Shown here in pieces: positions 1 through 9,900 of a DNA stretch of 64,000 nt (positions within the stretch are counted from its first letter, which is position 1; every line of letters starts with the position of its first letter). A program made the position numbers and the translations under genes. A model generated the notes under the pieces. That model was not told the origin of the DNA. It saw only the letters and a list, made by a program, of their open reading frames with translations, and did no database searches. The DNA is from Runella sp. MFBS21. GTDB lineage: Bacteria; Bacteroidota; Bacteroidia; Cytophagales; Spirosomataceae. The stretch spans positions 146,087-210,086 of the forward strand of contig NZ_JARNTW010000011.1 of NCBI RefSeq assembly GCF_029433105.1, written 5' to 3'.

Positions 1-830
1 ACAGTTCCTCCCTGAGAGGTCGGATTGACGGTGATTTTGACCGATTCTGAATTGGTAGTGGCACAAACGCCGCTTTGTACAACGGCTCTAAACCACGTAT
101 CGGCCGTTAGGTTGCCTATCAAGGCACTAGTCAGCGTGGTAAAAGTACTAGCAATATCCGACGGATTGCTGAAGGCAGCATCGCTGGATTTTTGCCATTT
201 AACAACACTTCCGACTTGGCTGGATAAACTTACATCAGCTGGGGAAGAATTCGCACAGATGGTTTGCGCATTTCCAACAGTTCCTCCCTGAGAGGTCGGA
301 TTGACGGTGATTTTGACCGATTCTGAATTGGCAGTGGCACAAACGCCGCTTTGTACAACGGCTCTAAACCACGTATCGGCCGTTAGGTTGCCTATCAAGG
401 CACTGGTCAGCGTGGTAGAAGTACTAGCAATATCCGACGGATTGCTAAAAGCCGCATCTGACGATATTTGCCACTTTAAAACGCTTCCCGATTGACCACT
501 CAGATTCACATCCGATGGTGCAGTGCCGGAACAGATCGTTTGTGGACTATTCACTGATCCGCCCGAAGGCGGTGTATTAACCGTAATTTTGATTGGCGTA
601 GAATTGGCCGTTGTGCAGTTGCCACTTTGAACGACGGCTCTGAACCAAGTGTCAGCTGTTAATGCGCCTATTTGTGTGCCGGTAAGTGTGGTAGACGTGC
701 CGATAATATCAACAGGATTGCTGAAAGCCTCATCGGTTGATTTCTGCCATTTAACCACATTGCCCGTTTGACTGCTTAGTCTTATATCATCGGGGGAAGT
801 ACCCGAACAAATCGTTTGGATGCTGCTAAC
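1..830 (-). repeat. Tandem 276-bp Ig-like modules (three units, continuing off the left edge)
   Basis: The block beginning acagttcctccctgagaggt at base 1 recurs at 277, and a diverged copy lies at about 553. The period of 276 bp equals 92 residues. Each unit encodes an Ig/Fn-like module with the core GSVVKWQKSSDAAFSNP and WFRAVVQSG. The first two units are nearly identical and the third is diverged. The array continues beyond the window. Confidence 0.85.
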
Positions 831-2525
831 ACTACCACCGACTGAAAGAGGGCTGACTGTCAGTTGTGTAGTATCCGTAGCTGTACAGCCTTCTTGAGTA
901 ACGGTTAGGGTCAGCGTATAGTTGGTGGGGGAAGTGACGGAAGGAACGATAAAAGAGGGATTCTGTTGCTCGGAGCTGAAGCCGGCGGGAAGACTGCTCC
1001 AACTGTAAGTGGGAGTCGTTGTCCCGCTACTGTTGCCGCTGAGTGTCAATGCGGCCCCCGAACAGAGGTTTGGAGAGAAGCCGGACGTGATTGAGGCCGT
1101 CAGTGCACATTCCTTAATCTTGACCAACCAATAGTCATATCTTCCCCGGGAGACCTCGGTTTTGTCCCCATCGGCCTCGGAAGAGGAATAGCCTCCCAAC
1201 ACCAAGCTGCCATCGGAGGTAACCGTCAGACTGTGCAGCTCATCATTACCTGCACCCCCGAACCGTTTGTCCCAGATTTTATTGCCGTCTTTATCAATTC
1301 TGACTACCCAATAATCATATCTTCCCCGGGAGACCTCGGTTTTGTCCCCATCGGCCTCGGAATCGGAACTTCCCCCCAACACCAAGCTGCCATCGGAGGT
1401 AACCGTCAGATTGTGCAAACTCTCATCATTGGCTCCCCCAAACCGTTTATCCCAGATTTTGTTGCCGTCTTTATCAATTCTGACTACCCAATAGTCAAGT
1501 CCTCCCCGGGAGGTCTCGGTTTTGTCTCCATCGGCATCGGAAGAGGAATAGCCCCCCAACACAAAGTCGCCGTCTGAGGTAGCCGTTAGACTTTGCAAAT
1601 AATCAGTACCTATACCCCCGAAACGCTTGTCCCAGATTTTGTTGCCGTCTTTGTCGATTCTGACTACCCAATAGTCATAGGATCCCCGAGAGGCCTCGGT
1701 TTTGTCTCCATCGGCATCGGAATCGGAATAGCCTCCCAACACAAAGCCGCCGTTCGAGGTAGCCGCTAGACTTTGCAAATAATCATTACCTATACCCCCG
1801 AAACGCTTGTCCCAGATTTTGTTGCCGTCTTTGTCGATTCTGACTACCCAATAGTCATAGGATTCCCGAGAGGCCTCGGTTTTGTCTCCATCGGCATCGG
1901 AAGAGGAATAGCCCCCCAACACAAAGTCGCCGTCCGAGGTAGCCGTTAGACTTTGCAAATAATCATTACCTATACCCCCGAACCGCTTGTCCCAGATTTT
2001 ATTGCCGTCTTTGTCGATTTTGACTACCCAAAAGTCAACTTCTCTCCGGGAGGTCTCGGTTTTGTCTCCATCGGCCCCGGAATAGGAACTTCCCCCCAAC
2101 ACAAAGCCGCCATCGGAGGTAGCCGTCAGACTGTGCAGCTCATCATTACCTGCACCCCCGAACCGTTTGTCCCAGACTTTGTTGCCGTCTTTATCGATTC
2201 TGACGACCCAATAGTCAAATCCTCCCCGGGAGGTCTCGGTTTTGTCTCCATCGGCTCCGGAATAGGAACTTCCCCCCAACACAAAGCCGCCGTCCGAGGT
2301 AGCCGTCAGATTTTGCAACTCCTCATAATCTTCACCTCCGAAACGTTTGTCCCAGACTTTGCCGACGGACTGCGCCATCGCCGGCGGAGATAACAACAAA
2401 AGCAGCCCAAAACAGAAAAACAAAAAAAGGTACCTAAAAGGAGGAGTATAGCGCTCCGGCGGTAACAGGACCAAAACGTTGTAATTACAGTACATGAGAG
2501 ACGGGTTTAAAAGTAGGCGGTTCAT
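1..2525 (-). CDS. Large secreted repeat protein, N-terminal part (C-terminus beyond the window)
   Basis: The frame starting at the ATG at 2525 stays open to base 1, so at least 841 residues are present and the stop lies outside the window. A basic and then hydrophobic N-terminus ending in PAMAQ (about residues 1-50) looks like a signal peptide; an in-frame ATG at 2495 is an alternative start. Next come seven 60-residue repeats with the core GNKVWDKRFGG...TSDGGFVLGG...DYWVVRIDKD, repeated at exactly 180 bp from about 2370 down to 1110. This resembles beta-propeller repeats of Bacteroidota surface proteins. One PKD/Ig-like segment follows (about 1110-840), then Ig-like modules of 92 residues repeating every 276 bp (core TICSGTSP...WFRAVVQSG). 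I infer a large extracellular or surface protein that would normally end in a type IX secretion tail, but that end is not visible. Binding target unknown. Confidence 0.85.
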   Translation of the reverse strand, partial: MNRLLLNPSLMYCNYNVLVLLPPERYTPPFRYLFLFFCFGLLLLLSPPAMAQSVGKVWDKRFGGEDYEELQNLTATSDGGFVLGGSSYSGADGDKTETSRGGFDYWVVRIDKDGNKVWDKRFGGAGNDELHSLTATSDGGFVLGGSSYSGADGDKTETSRREVDFWVVKIDKDGNKIWDKRFGGIGNDYLQSLTATSDGDFVLGGYSSSDADGDKTEASRESYDYWVVRIDKDGNKIWDKRFGGIGNDYLQSLAATSNGGFVLGGYSDSDADGDKTEASRGSYDYWVVRIDKDGNKIWDKRFGGIGTDYLQSLTATSDGDFVLGGYSSSDADGDKTETSRGGLDYWVVRIDKDGNKIWDKRFGGANDESLHNLTVTSDGSLVLGGSSDSEADGDKTEVSRGRYDYWVVRIDKDGNKIWDKRFGGAGNDELHSLTVTSDGSLVLGGYSSSEADGDKTEVSRGRYDYWLVKIKECALTASITSGFSPNLCSGAALTLSGNSSGTTTPTYSWSSLPAGFSSEQQNPSFIVPSVTSPTNYTLTLTVTQEGCTATDTTQLTVSPLSVGGSVSSIQTICSGTSPDDIRLSSQTGNVVKWQKSTDEAFSNPVDIIGTSTTLTGTQIGALTADTWFRAVVQSGNCTTANSTPIKITVNTPPSGGSVNSPQTICSGTAPSDVNLSGQSGSVLKWQISSDAAFSNPSDIASTSTTLTSALIGNLTADTWFRAVVQSGVCATANSESVKITVNPTSQGGTVGNAQTICANSSPADVSLSSQVGSVVKWQKSSDAAFSNPSDIASTFTTLTSALIGNLTADTWFRAVVQSGVCATTNSESVKITVNPTSQGGT
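1110..2370 (-). repeat. Seven tandem 180-bp repeats inside the surface-protein gene
   Basis: Near-identical blocks recur at exactly 180-bp spacing. The segment encoding KVWDKRFGG, for example, falls at about 1270, 1450, 1630, 1810, 1990, 2170 and 2350. Each unit codes for 60 residues, so copy number can change without shifting the frame. Copies differ mainly by scattered third-position changes and a few residue swaps, consistent with recent duplication or ongoing homogenisation. Confidence 0.9.
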
Positions 2526-2738
2526 AGTTGATTTATACGGGCTCAGCTTCACTCGGTAAGCAGTAATCATTAGAAAAAGTACTTTTGAGGCCTTCTACGA
2601 CGGCACCGGTAAGCCTTAGCCGGCAGATATGGGTATTTTAACTTTCGAGTTATTTAGTGTTCTCAGTAAATATTTGATAGGATGGTGTTATTCAAAAGTT
2701 TTTTAAATCCGGACGAATTTGATAGACATCCTAAGCTA

Positions 2739-3593
2739 TCAAAGTAATAAGGGGTTCAGTTCATGCAGCTTAAACCTTTTTTGCAGCAAACGGTCAATCC
2801 AACGTGCCGGTAGGAACGGCTTTAGCAAGGTATAGATCAGCAGTTGTCGTCCGATTCGAATACGGATGGGCGGATTCGGAGACAAGACGCTGTTTGCCAA
2901 CTTGTATGCTAATTCCTCGGCAGGCATGGCATCGGCGGTCTGGGAACCCAGCGCACGAGCCAGCGCGGCTCCCCTCACCGGCCAGTAAACCGACTCGGGG
3001 CGAAAACGAGCCTGAAGCCCCTCGGCGGCCGTTTGGCCAAAGCCGGAGCGAATCATGTTCGGTTCTACCCGCACGACCTGAATGCCCAGCGGGCCTAACT
3101 CCAGTCGCAGGGCGTCGGTCAGCGCGTGTACCGCTGATTTGGTGGCACAATAGACCCCTGCGAAAGGTGAAGTGAGCACTCCGGCGGTACTGCCAATGTT
3201 AATAATCATGCCCCGACGGCGGGTCATCATGTCCACAGCCAAGGCCTGGCTGACCCGAAGAAGCCCCAGCACATTGACCTCGAATTGCCGGCGCACTTCC
3301 TCCAGGGGCATTTCAATGGTAGGCCCCATGGCCCCGTACCCCGCGTTATTAATGAGGATGTCTACCGGGGTTCCGTCGGCCCGGAGTCGGGCGCAGAGGG
3401 CGTCAACGTTTTGTTGGTCGGTTACATCAAGCATCTGAGTCACTAAACCCCGGTGCTGCAAGTCAGTCAGAGCGGCCGGCTGTAAGCCGGTGGCATAGAC
3501 CCGATGCCCTCGCCCATAGAACTCCAGGGCCAATGCCCGTCCAATTCCGCTGTCGCAGCCGGTGATTACGATTGTTTGTTGTACGGATGTCAT
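2739..3593 (-). CDS. Short-chain dehydrogenase/reductase (SDR)
   Basis: A 284-residue classical SDR. The cofactor glycine motif TGCDSGIG is at residues 11-18, the structural NNAG at 82-85, and the catalytic Ser135, Tyr148 and Lys152 (YCATK) are all present. The C-terminal extension of about 40 residues (PPIRIRIGRQLL...) resembles 17-beta-hydroxysteroid-dehydrogenase-like and retinol-dehydrogenase-like SDRs, which reduce or oxidise a lipophilic carbonyl or alcohol with NAD(P)(H). No signal peptide, so cytosolic. It lies downstream of the FAA-hydrolase gene on the same strand (49-bp gap) and may be co-transcribed with it. The substrate cannot be read from sequence. Confidence 0.9.
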   Translation of the reverse strand: MTSVQQTIVITGCDSGIGRALALEFYGRGHRVYATGLQPAALTDLQHRGLVTQMLDVTDQQNVDALCARLRADGTPVDILINNAGYGAMGPTIEMPLEEVRRQFEVNVLGLLRVSQALAVDMMTRRRGMIINIGSTAGVLTSPFAGVYCATKSAVHALTDALRLELGPLGIQVVRVEPNMIRSGFGQTAAEGLQARFRPESVYWPVRGAALARALGSQTADAMPAEELAYKLANSVLSPNPPIRIRIGRQLLIYTLLKPFLPARWIDRLLQKRFKLHELNPLLL

Positions 3594-3641
3594 CGTGGAA
3601 ATGATCTTTAATGATTATGTATCGGGTTACTTTTATTTGCA

Positions 3642-4613
3642 TTACCGGTTGGTTTGCAGGCCAATGGGATTACTTAGTCGACCTATACCTTCCAGCACTA
3701 ATTCCAATTGATCGCCGGGTCTTGGCAGATGCCCATTCTCGATTCCCGAACCGCCCGGCAGCGTACCGGTTCCAAAGAACTCACCCGGGAACAGGTACTC
3801 GCAGTGGGAAACGTGCGCCAAAGCCTCGCCTAAACTAAATTGGGGTGATTGAGCACTGACACGGGAAACCAGTTGGCCGTTGATGCGTACTTCTCCCGTA
3901 AGCTTTTGCCAGCGGGGCAGAATCTCATCGGCGGTGACCAGTTCGTGACCCAGTACATTACAGAAGTGTTTGGCTTTCTGGGGACCAAAGCCACTGTCCA
4001 TTTCTGCTCGCTGCACATTGCGAACGCTGACGTCATTGAACAGGACGAACCCACCAATGGCAGCTTCAGCCTCCTCAGGTGTTGCATTGTAAAGTGGTTT
4101 GGTCAGCACCAACCCCAGTTCAAGCTCATAATCCAACACCGTACAATAGGAAGGCCAGGGAATGGTTGCACGATCGGGAATAAAAGCCAGGTGATTGCCC
4201 AGGTAATAGATGGGCTGCTGATACCAGAGAGGTTTAGGATTGAAGGCGAAAAATGGCCTGCGACTCAACCTTTCAATAGTTCTGATAATGGGGTAGACCT
4301 TCGGCAAAAAGTGTTTGGCAAACCCGCGCGAAGCATCAATCACATGGCTTTCATAGAGCATAAAGTCCCGATAGGAAGCCGGTTGAAAAGGCAACGTCGG
4401 CGTACCGGTTTCCTGTGTAGGTGAACAGGAGTTGGCCACCTGCTGAAGCGTGTGCCTCTGCTGAGGCAAAGCTGCGAGTATGCTCAACAGCGAACCGGAA
4501 ATGGAATGAAGAGAGGGCTCCTTTTGGGCTACCTCGCTAAGGTTGACCCAGCCGGCCCTGGTTGCTACCTGTGAGGCCGGCTGGCCCTCGATTAAAACCT
4601 GTCGTAATCGCAT
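3642..4613 (-). CDS. Fumarylacetoacetate hydrolase family protein
   Basis: A 323-residue protein of the FAH family, whose members cleave C-C bonds in or decarboxylate diketo or hydroxy-keto acids using a divalent metal. Metal ligands expected from mammalian FAH are visible: Asp83 in YRDF, Glu163 and Glu165 in DYELEL, and Asp194 in FNDVSVR. His90, seven residues after Asp83, matches the catalytic base spacing. An N-terminal domain of about 75 residues precedes the core, as in true FAH-type enzymes. Cytosolic. Its neighbours do not form a tyrosine degradation operon, so the substrate is uncertain. Family assignment is firm; specific activity is not. Confidence 0.9.
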   Translation of the reverse strand: MRLRQVLIEGQPASQVATRAGWVNLSEVAQKEPSLHSISGSLLSILAALPQQRHTLQQVANSCSPTQETGTPTLPFQPASYRDFMLYESHVIDASRGFAKHFLPKVYPIIRTIERLSRRPFFAFNPKPLWYQQPIYYLGNHLAFIPDRATIPWPSYCTVLDYELELGLVLTKPLYNATPEEAEAAIGGFVLFNDVSVRNVQRAEMDSGFGPQKAKHFCNVLGHELVTADEILPRWQKLTGEVRINGQLVSRVSAQSPQFSLGEALAHVSHCEYLFPGEFFGTGTLPGGSGIENGHLPRPGDQLELVLEGIGRLSNPIGLQTNR

Positions 4614-4731
4614 GCGTCGATTGGCTTAAAATACCGTTGAGTTAGTGTCCGATTAACCTGATTGCCCCTCATTGCTTCAGGTGCAGTATTTAATAGATTT
4701 TGATCTCCCATTAAAAAAGCGGGAGGATTAC

Positions 4732-5988
4732 TCAATACTTAATTAGGTCAGGCGAGGAAATCGCTTTCGCTCGTTCTTTGCCATAGGTGAGCTTTCGCCA
4801 GAGCCATTCCAGAGGTCCCTGCCGGTAGTACATCAGCCATAGATTGCTGTAGACTATCTGAAATACATAGATGGCTACGGCGACTCCCAGTGATTCGAGT
4901 AAGGTCAACCTTCCCGAAAAGCCCAGGCTATAGCCGTAAAAAAGACCCATACACAACAGAGTTTGCATCAGATAGTTGGTCAGACCGAGCCGACCGGCAT
5001 TGGCAATCCAACCGGTTATTCGGGAGGGGTACCGGGTGAAAATCAAGGATATCTCAATCAGATAGACCACTGTCAATAAAGGTGTTCCGAGAAAGTCAGC
5101 CAGTGAAATAATCAGTGGTTCGTAGGTCAATTGGTTGATATTCGGGAGGTGGACTTCGAAAACGGGCAGGCCGGCGATTCCTTTTAAAATAAGCCCCATT
5201 GGAAACAGCAGGAATGCCATTCGCAGGAATTGGTTTTTGACTTCGGTCAGTCGATTAAACAGGTGCAGTTTCCCAGCCATCAGACCCAGCAAAAACATAA
5301 TCTCATAATGCAGGTAACCCGCTAAACCGTGTTGGAAAGCCATGACATGCAGCATGGCAACTCCCAGACTTTGCAGGCTCATCACCTCCCAAACCGAACC
5401 ATGTTGCCAAGTAGCGACCACCTGCATCACGACAGCATCGAACTGTTTCTGACCGGCCGCCAGAGCCGCCGGGGTCGATGGAAACGCCAGGGCCTGGACT
5501 ATCTGAATCACGATGCCCGAAACGGCCAGTCCAATGATCCATTTACCCAACACGGCAACCGACTTTTTGCGGAAATAAAGCAATGTAAACCCCAGCAGCG
5601 CATACTTGTGCAGGACGTCCCCAAACCAGAATATAAAGGCATGGAGCAGTCCCAAAGCCAAAAGTATCCACAAACGTCGTTTGAAAAGCCGGTTGGTATT
5701 CAGCCCCGCGTGTGTATTCTTTTCGCTCATCAGGTAAAAGCCCAGGCCAAACAGAAAACTGTAGATCGTATAAAACTGCCCTTTTACCAACAGATGAATG
5801 AAAAATTGGGTCGGCGCGTAGCTATCCGGCCGATCTAGCCCCAGCGTATATACCTGCTGAGGACGCAGAAATGCAAACAGTGCATAGGTTTGCACATTGA
5901 TAAACAAAATGCCCAGTAGGGCTATTCCCCGAATAAAATCAATCGTGGCTACGCGATTAGTGGGGTTTGAATTTATTATGGAATTCAT
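4732..5988 (-). CDS. DUF418 family multi-spanning membrane protein
   Basis: About 418 residues, with the ATG at 5988 preferred over a TTG one codon upstream. The N-terminus carries the family-typical IDFIRGIALLGILFIN segment, followed by about eight hydrophobic helices. The C-terminal half contains the conserved stretches GRLGLTNYLMQTLL and Y.QGPLEWLWR, which define the DUF418 (YeiB-like) family. The biochemical role of this family is not established; members are inner-membrane proteins. The gene begins 12 bp downstream of the lipoprotein gene and is probably co-transcribed with it. Confidence 0.88.
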   Translation of the reverse strand: MNSIINSNPTNRVATIDFIRGIALLGILFINVQTYALFAFLRPQQVYTLGLDRPDSYAPTQFFIHLLVKGQFYTIYSFLFGLGFYLMSEKNTHAGLNTNRLFKRRLWILLALGLLHAFIFWFGDVLHKYALLGFTLLYFRKKSVAVLGKWIIGLAVSGIVIQIVQALAFPSTPAALAAGQKQFDAVVMQVVATWQHGSVWEVMSLQSLGVAMLHVMAFQHGLAGYLHYEIMFLLGLMAGKLHLFNRLTEVKNQFLRMAFLLFPMGLILKGIAGLPVFEVHLPNINQLTYEPLIISLADFLGTPLLTVVYLIEISLIFTRYPSRITGWIANAGRLGLTNYLMQTLLCMGLFYGYSLGFSGRLTLLESLGVAVAIYVFQIVYSNLWLMYYRQGPLEWLWRKLTYGKERAKAISSPDLIKY

Positions 5989-5999
5989 CAAAAATTGGT

Positions 6000-6752
6000 T
6001 TAGGGACGTGATACAAATTGACTCAGAGCTACCTCATAACTGCCATCCGCGTTGGTACGAATACTGTAGCGGGTGGGATAGTTGCCCGGTTTGGCATATC
6101 GGACCGGCTGGGCAATGGCTTTGTCGAAGGAAGGGCCGGTTTTCAGGAAACTCATAGCTACCATCTGTTCCCAAAAAGTCACTTTTCCATCATACGTCCC
6201 AAACACGAAGGTTTCAGTGAAAGGCTGTCCCTTGAATTCCGGACTGCTGCCGTCCGACCAATGCGCCCCCATAGCGGGCACGCCTCCCGGATTTTTAATA
6301 AAGCCTACAGGCAGGTACTCTGGTGCCGGGTTTTTGTCAAACTGATTCTTGGCCTTGTCATAGGTCGGGATGCTCATGACCTCGTTCATGGGAACCAGGT
6401 AAAAATGCAGGTCGAAATGCGCCACATCGTAAATGCCTTTGGGTTCATGACCGGTTGGATTCCAATTGATCATGATATGCCGGAAAGGCGTTTTCTGAGT
6501 GGCCTGATCGGGTAGAGCGAGCATATATTCGCCCGCAGCGGCCGTGGTGGGCAGGTTGTAAATGGCACCTTTGCTCAAGGTAAACCCCAACGAAGCAGGA
6601 TTCCCCCGGTTATCGAGTTTCACCCAGGCGTTCGCTTTCCCGCTGCCCATGGGAATGGAAGGGCCAGTAATAAGACTCGGTTGCTGCTCTTGCGGTTGGG
6701 TGCAGGCATGTATTAACAGTAGCGTGGTGAGACAATAAAAGAGAGCTTTCAT
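6000..6752 (-). CDS. Putative lipoprotein, TTHB210-like (DUF5602-type)
   Basis: A 250-residue protein. A short hydrophobic leader ends in LIHAC, with Cys17 as the probable lipidation site. The mature part contains GSGKANAWVKLDNRGNPASL, HIMINWNPTGHEPKG and HFDLHFYLVP, followed by AMGAHWSD and ETFVFGTYDG. The paired His motifs and overall length resemble the family related to Thermus TTHB210, which is poorly characterised. Likely anchored in a membrane and facing the periplasm or the outside. It probably forms a transcription unit with the DUF418 gene. The family call rests on remembered motifs; function is unknown. Confidence 0.65.
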   Translation of the reverse strand: MKALFYCLTTLLLIHACTQPQEQQPSLITGPSIPMGSGKANAWVKLDNRGNPASLGFTLSKGAIYNLPTTAAAGEYMLALPDQATQKTPFRHIMINWNPTGHEPKGIYDVAHFDLHFYLVPMNEVMSIPTYDKAKNQFDKNPAPEYLPVGFIKNPGGVPAMGAHWSDGSSPEFKGQPFTETFVFGTYDGKVTFWEQMVAMSFLKTGPSFDKAIAQPVRYAKPGNYPTRYSIRTNADGSYEVALSQFVSRP

Positions 6753-6943
6753 AAAGACTGGTAAAAAAGATTAAGAAATATCTATCTGCTTTTTGGCGAA
6801 TAGTTTATTGCAAAATCACAGGGGACAGGCGACTGCGATTCAGGCACAAAGCTCCGACCAATCCCGAAAAAGGATGGTAAGTCAGGTTGCAAATGTGGTA
6901 ACTTAGGTTGCAGGGTGCCGAAAAACACGCCTTTTAGGGACAT

Positions 6944-9900
6944 TTAGGCAGATCGGGCAAATTCGCTGGGGGTCATCTGATACTGCTCCCGAAAACACTT
7001 GGCAAAATACTGGGGGCTGTCAAAGCCCACGCAGTAGGCCGTTTCGGAGCTGTTATAACCCTGTTGCAGGAATTGAGTGGCCCGTTTGAGTCGGTAGATG
7101 CGGATGATGTCACCGGTGGCCAGCCCCGTCAGTGCTTTCACTTTACGATGCAACGAGCTTCGGCTCAAATGGAGCTGGTCGGCTAACTGCTCCACACTCA
7201 ATGACGAATCATCCAGTTTTTCTTCGACGATGGCGTATAGTTTTTCCAGAAACGGATTAAGCGGCACCGGCTCTGCCAATGTAGCCGAAGATTCACTCGG
7301 TGGGTCGAGCTTGGCGGGTATCGGCCGTGCCAATTCCTGCCGCATCCGCTCGCGGTACCGACGCTGGCGTTCGAGCAGGTTATGGGTCCGCAATACCAAT
7401 TCCTGCACATGGAAAGGTTTGGTCAGGTAATCGTCGGCCCCACGTGTGAGGCCTTCCAGACGATTCTCAAAGGTTACTTTAGCCGTTAGCAGGATAACCG
7501 GAATGTGATTGGTCTGTTCCTCTTCCTTTAGTTTTTGGCAGAGTGTGTAGCCATCCATTACCGGCATCATCACGTCGCTGATGACCAGATCGGGCAATTC
7601 GGCCAGCGCCTGCTGAAAACCGTCGGTTCCATTAATTGCCCGACTGATGCGGTAAAAGGCAGGTAAACTATCGGCAATGAAATCGGCCAGTTCGGAATTA
7701 TCTTCTACCAGTAGCAGATGCGGTGGTTCGCTATAGCTTTCGTGCAGGATCGGTATGTCAGCCGGCGTGAACTCAATGAACGGCTCGACCACCTCCTTTG
7801 CCGTACCCGCTGGGTCGGCCCGTCGGTAAGGCAGCGTCACCCGGAAGGTAGTACCCTGGCCAAGCGTGCTTTCCACCGCAATATGTCCCTGCTGCAATTG
7901 CACCAGTTCTTTTACCAATGCCAGCCCAATTCCGGTACCCATTTGAGGGTCAGTTGAGGGATTAAATCCATCTTCCTGCGTATCCTTAGACCCATTGGCC
8001 GACTGCTGAAAAAAACGGTCAAAAATCAACGGCAGTTTGTCGGCGGCAATGCCCACACCAGTATCCGAAATCACCAGTTCCAAGTCGGCAGAAACATACA
8101 GCGAAACTGTAATTTGACCGCCCTTGGGGGTAAACTTCAACGCATTTCCCAACAGATTGGCAATAATCCGTCCGAGTTTTTCGTCATCAAACCAGTAGGT
8201 ATCCCGTATGGCAGACAAAACCGATAAGGTGATGCCTTTGCGGGAAGCTTCTTCCTGAAATAAGCCAACGGTCTGCTCCACAAACAAGCCGATATTCCCC
8301 TTAGTCTCCTGAACTGCCAAAGCCCGAGCTTCCAATTTGGAAAAATCGAGGAGTTGATTAATCAGGGAGAGTAAGTGACGGGCATTGCTACTAACCGATT
8401 CCAAGCGTTTCACATAGCGAGAGCCGGCCAGTTCCTGAATCAAGCCGGGCATCGGTGAAAGAATCAGGGTCAGTGGGGTGCGGAAATCATGTGTTACGTT
8501 GGTAAAAAAACGGGACTTCATCTCATCCAGTTCTCGCAATTGTCGGGCTTCCTGTTGGCGTAGAGCCACCGCCTGCTGAAGTTCCAGGCGGTTCAGCCGT
8601 AACCTGATTCCATATCGAATACTTCCTAAGACTATTATTCCATAAAGTACATAGGCCCACCAAGTAGCCCAGAAAGGAGGATTGATGGTAATGACCAATC
8701 GGCGCACATAGGGACTCCACGTCCCTGACGTATTGGACGCGTTGACCAACAACGTGTAGCGACCGGGAGCCAGCGTGGTGTAAATGGCCTGCGGCTGACC
8801 GGTTTCCACCCAATCATCATCCACGCCTTCCAGCTTGTAGCGATAGTGATTTTTGCCCGACCGGTTGAATTGCAAAGCCGCGAAATGTAGTGTCAGGAAA
8901 TTCTGATGATAGGGTAAGTCGAGCTCATTAACGGCATGAATCGGGGCTCGAAGAAAAGACACAGGACCGGGCTGAGCCGGCCGGTTATTGACATACAATT
9001 CGGTTAGCTCCACTTTGGGATGAAACGAATCGTCCCGTAGCTGGGCAGGTCGGAACGAGGTAATGCCTTCCACCCCGCCCATAATGACCTGCCCATTGGG
9101 AAGTTGAAGGTAGTGAAAGCGGTTAAATTCATTGGCCAGCAGGCCGTCTTCGGTCGTGTAATTTTGGATTTTAAATGTTTTACGATTCATTCGGCAAAGC
9201 CCTTTGTTGGTGCCGATCCACAGGCTTCCGTGTTGATCGGGAAGGGCAGAATAAATTACATCATTGGGCAAACCGTCCTGCTCCGTGATCCGCCGACACT
9301 GACCTGACCGTTTGTCGAATTTACACAATCCTTTACCGAACGTTCCGATCCACAGCCCATTCGGATCGTCAGGATCAGCCGTTAAACAATAAAGCGTATT
9401 GCTGCTGAGCGAAGTAGGCTGGTTGGGCTGGTGAACATACTTGCTCAATCGTCCCGTTCGCCGGTCGAACCGATACAAACCCTGATTGTTCGTAGCAAAC
9501 CAAAATGCCTCCTTATCTGCCACCATCTGTATAAATTCGATAGAGAATTCCTCCTTAAAATGATGGTCTGAACGAATCCACTGACGCTTATCAGGTTCAT
9601 AATACCATAAGTAATGAAGCTCGTTATACCAGTGGAGTGCCCAGATACGTCCCTGCTCGTCGGTCGCCAACGGAGTAATCATTTGTACAAAGGGAACCGG
9701 AAAATCAATTCGCTGACTCTGATGAGTAGCCAGATTAATATGATAGACGGTAGACGTGCCGCAATTGACCCAAAGATCTCCCTGATGATCAAGCGTATAA
9801 CGGAACATATACGGATCAGCATACCGGGTAGAACCGGTTTGAGCCGCCGGCAAATGCAAACATTGGGTAAATACATCCGTCTGAAAACCATTTCGGTAAC

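Noticed and set aside
1110-2370. CRISPR-like regular repeats
   Set aside because: The 180-bp units are coding, in frame and nearly identical throughout; there are no short direct repeats separated by unique spacers.
25-2393. Plus-strand open frames of 60-146 codons over the first 2.4 kb
   Set aside because: They are antisense shadows of the repetitive minus-strand surface protein, whose frame is continuous from 2525 to base 1 and makes protein sense.
4700-4731. Terminator after the DUF418 gene
   Set aside because: A short CTCCC/GGGAG pairing exists, but the loop is long and no T-tract follows.
5329-5838. 169-codon plus-strand frame
   Set aside because: Lies antisense within the DUF418 gene, and its translation lacks domain or membrane pattern.
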